In this document: positions 26,896 through 27,794 of the stretch, in pieces | Layout of the letters: each line of letters opens with the position of its first letter | Numbering within the stretch: the stretch's first letter is position 1 | From: Myxococcales bacterium | GTDB taxonomy: Bacteria > Myxococcota > Myxococcia > Myxococcales > Myxococcaceae | Assembly (NCBI GenBank): GCA_003153055.1 | Contig: PMBV01000124.1 | Span: 1-27,794 of the forward strand | Reading direction: 5' to 3' | DNA length: 27,794 nt | The notes under the pieces: generated by a model | Told to the model about the DNA's origin: nothing | What the model saw: only the letters and a program-made list of their open reading frames with translations | Database searches by the model: none | Program-made: the position numbers and the translations under genes

Positions 26896-27515
26896 GCGAA
26901 GCCCATCTCGAGGTCTTGGTTGAGGAGCCCTCGGCGGAAGCGGCGCTCGCCTTGCTTCTGCCGAAGTGCGGAATCGGTTCCTTCTCGATTCACGCGTTTC
27001 AAGGAAAGCTCGATCTGCTTCGCAAGCTCCCCGGCAGGCTCAAGGGCTACAAGTGGCTGCCTCCGACACATCGGCTCTTGGTTCTCGTCGACCGTGATGA
27101 CGAAAACTGCCTGAAGCTCAAGGCCACGCTTGAACAGCATGCACAGGGTGCGGGCTTGGTGACACGTTCCACCGCCTCCGCGCATGCGGACCGGTGGGTC
27201 GTCGTGAATCGCATCGCAGTCGAGGAGCTCGAAGCGTGGTTCTTCGGGGACTGGAAGGCAGTCCGAGCGGCGTATCCCCGATTGCCCGCCACCATTCCCG
27301 CGCAGCAGGAATACCGGGATCCCGACGCCATTCGCGGTGGCACTTGGGAGCGCTTCGAGGGAGTGCTCCAGGCATCGGGCTACTACCCCAGCGGCCTCCA
27401 GAAGAAGGATGTCGCGCGGCGGGTCGCCGAGCACATGGTGCCTCTTCGGAACACGTCCGCCAGCTTCCGCTGCCTCCGCGAAGCGCTCGAGGAGATCTCG
27501 ACCGGTTCTCTGTGA
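26892..27515 (+). CDS. DUF4276 family TOPRIM-like protein
   Basis: A 207-residue protein. The start [13 protein letters not shown] carries the acidic Glu11/Glu12 position of TOPRIM-type folds (vEG.tE). [12 protein letters not shown] (62-73) supplies the DxD motif, Asp67 and Asp69. [19 protein letters not shown] is the most typical DUF4276 block, and the C-terminal half contains the usual [12 protein letters not shown] helix. DUF4276 genes are often next to AAA ATPases of the previous gene's type. The ATG overlaps the ATPase stop (ATGA), so translation is coupled. It probably supplies the metal-dependent nuclease or nucleotidyl activity of the pair, but this has not been shown here. Confidence 0.83.
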   Translation: MSEAHLEVLVEEPSAEAALALLLPKCGIGSFSIHAFQGKLDLLRKLPGRLKGYKWLPPTHRLLVLVDRDDENCLKLKATLEQHAQGAGLVTRSTASAHADRWVVVNRIAVEELEAWFFGDWKAVRAAYPRLPATIPAQQEYRDPDAIRGGTWERFEGVLQASGYYPSGLQKKDVARRVAEHMVPLRNTSASFRCLREALEEISTGSL

Positions 27516-27579
27516 TCCGGGTGTGTTGGGTCCACTGGGCGCCCCAGCACAGCCCGGCTGGCCCGCCTCGAACCCCGCG

Positions 27580-27712
27580 CTACCGGTTCTCCTCGCCCGC
27601 GTAGTAGCTCCACCACATGACACCCGGTCGCGCCCGCGCGTTGCGTTGGTCCGTCTGCTGGCCCAGGCTACCGTTCCGGTAACTGTGACCGACGAGGCCG
27701 AGCCCCGCGCGT
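27580..27712 (-). pseudogene. truncated 3' end of an unrecognised gene
   Basis: On the minus strand a frame with strong third-position GC gives GLGLVGHSYRNGSLGQQ..., then GVMWWSYYAGEENR and a TAG at 27582-27580. The codon pattern and aromatic-rich end look coding, but no start exists. Upstream the frame runs into the probable start of an insertion element at about 27711. I read it as the tail of a gene cut by that element; I do not recognise the family. Confidence 0.35.
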
Positions 27713-27718
27713 AGCCTT

Positions 27719-27738
27719 CCTGGTGGCCGGTCACCAGG
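27719..27738. promoter_or_regulatory. hairpin overlapping a ribosome site
   Basis: CCTGGTG (27719-27725) and CACCAGG (27732-27738) form 7-bp arms with a 6-nt loop. The 3' arm ends in the first bases of the Shine-Dalgarno AGGAGGAG (27736-27743), so folding could limit translation of the following gene. Confidence 0.45.
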
Positions 27739-27748
27739 AGGAGCACAC

Positions 27749-27794
27749 GTGAGAGTCGATTCGCTGGACGAGCTGAAGCGGGCGTTCGAGGAGT
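27749..27794 (+). CDS. start of a probable IS-associated gene (partial)
   Basis: GTG 27749 follows AGGAGGAG by 5 bases, an excellent ribosome site. The 15 visible residues are VRVDSLDELKRAFEE, cut by the window end. This resembles the opening of small TnpA-like accessory proteins of IS66-type elements (lxELkrAFeeWR), and the minus-strand gene remnant before it would fit insertion at about 27711. The family call is weak because of the short stretch. Confidence 0.5.
   Translation, partial: MRVDSLDELKRAFEE

Overview
The window is GC-rich DNA that reads as a myxobacterial (delta-proteobacterial, Cystobacterineae-like) chromosome. Support for this comes from strong G/C preference at third codon positions, a Ser/Thr kinase fused to a STAND-type ATPase, a lipoprotein with Myxococcus-type Cys-rich repeats (CGDG...CDDG), a TPR/PEGA protein, FHA and hybrid histidine kinase genes, and many 4-bp ATGA gene overlaps. 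The placement is inference; no rRNA or species marker is present.

Layout. 1-1337 (+): the tail of radA, a small Lys-rich protein, a YceI-like protein and a thioredoxin-fold protein. 1460-2332 (-): an alpha/beta-hydrolase lipoprotein. 2333-3317: a gene-free mosaic of repeats in which a damaged copy of the 3' end of the neighbouring MATE gene lies between two inverted ~90-bp repeats. 3318-8353 (-): MATE exporter, then a coupled pair of a RluC/RluD-type pseudouridine synthase and a class A PBP1A. 8471-9685 (+): a pentapeptide-repeat protein. 9717-12086 (-): an operon of a metallo-beta-lactamase nuclease, a PanD-like protein with altered catalytic positions and a HprK-like P-loop protein. 12194-12799 (+): a START-domain protein. 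12800-13658: a second copy of the dispersed repeat and a strong hairpin. 13659-17587 (-): a coupled pair of a large propeller lipoprotein and a TPR/PEGA membrane protein. 17720-24561: a signalling cluster (STPK-nSTAND, FHA, tandem S51/cyanophycinase-like protein, hybrid histidine kinase). 24572-25642 (+): signal peptidase I whose natural C-terminus seems replaced by a transposase remnant. 25639-27515 (+): a coupled AAA15/OLD-like ATPase and DUF4276 TOPRIM-like pair with less biased codon use, a plausible split-OLD type defence cassette. 27516-27794: the remnant of a truncated gene and the start of a probable IS-associated gene.

How the genes fit together. PBP1A and signal peptidase are envelope housekeeping; radA and the pseudouridine synthase serve DNA repair and ribosome maturation. 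The kinase, FHA and histidine kinase genes form a regulatory block. The most unusual items are the PanD-like/HprK-like pair with lost PanD catalytic residues, the AAA15/DUF4276 cassette bordered by mobile-element debris, and the palindrome-bearing dispersed repeat that appears to have rearranged the MATE 3' region.
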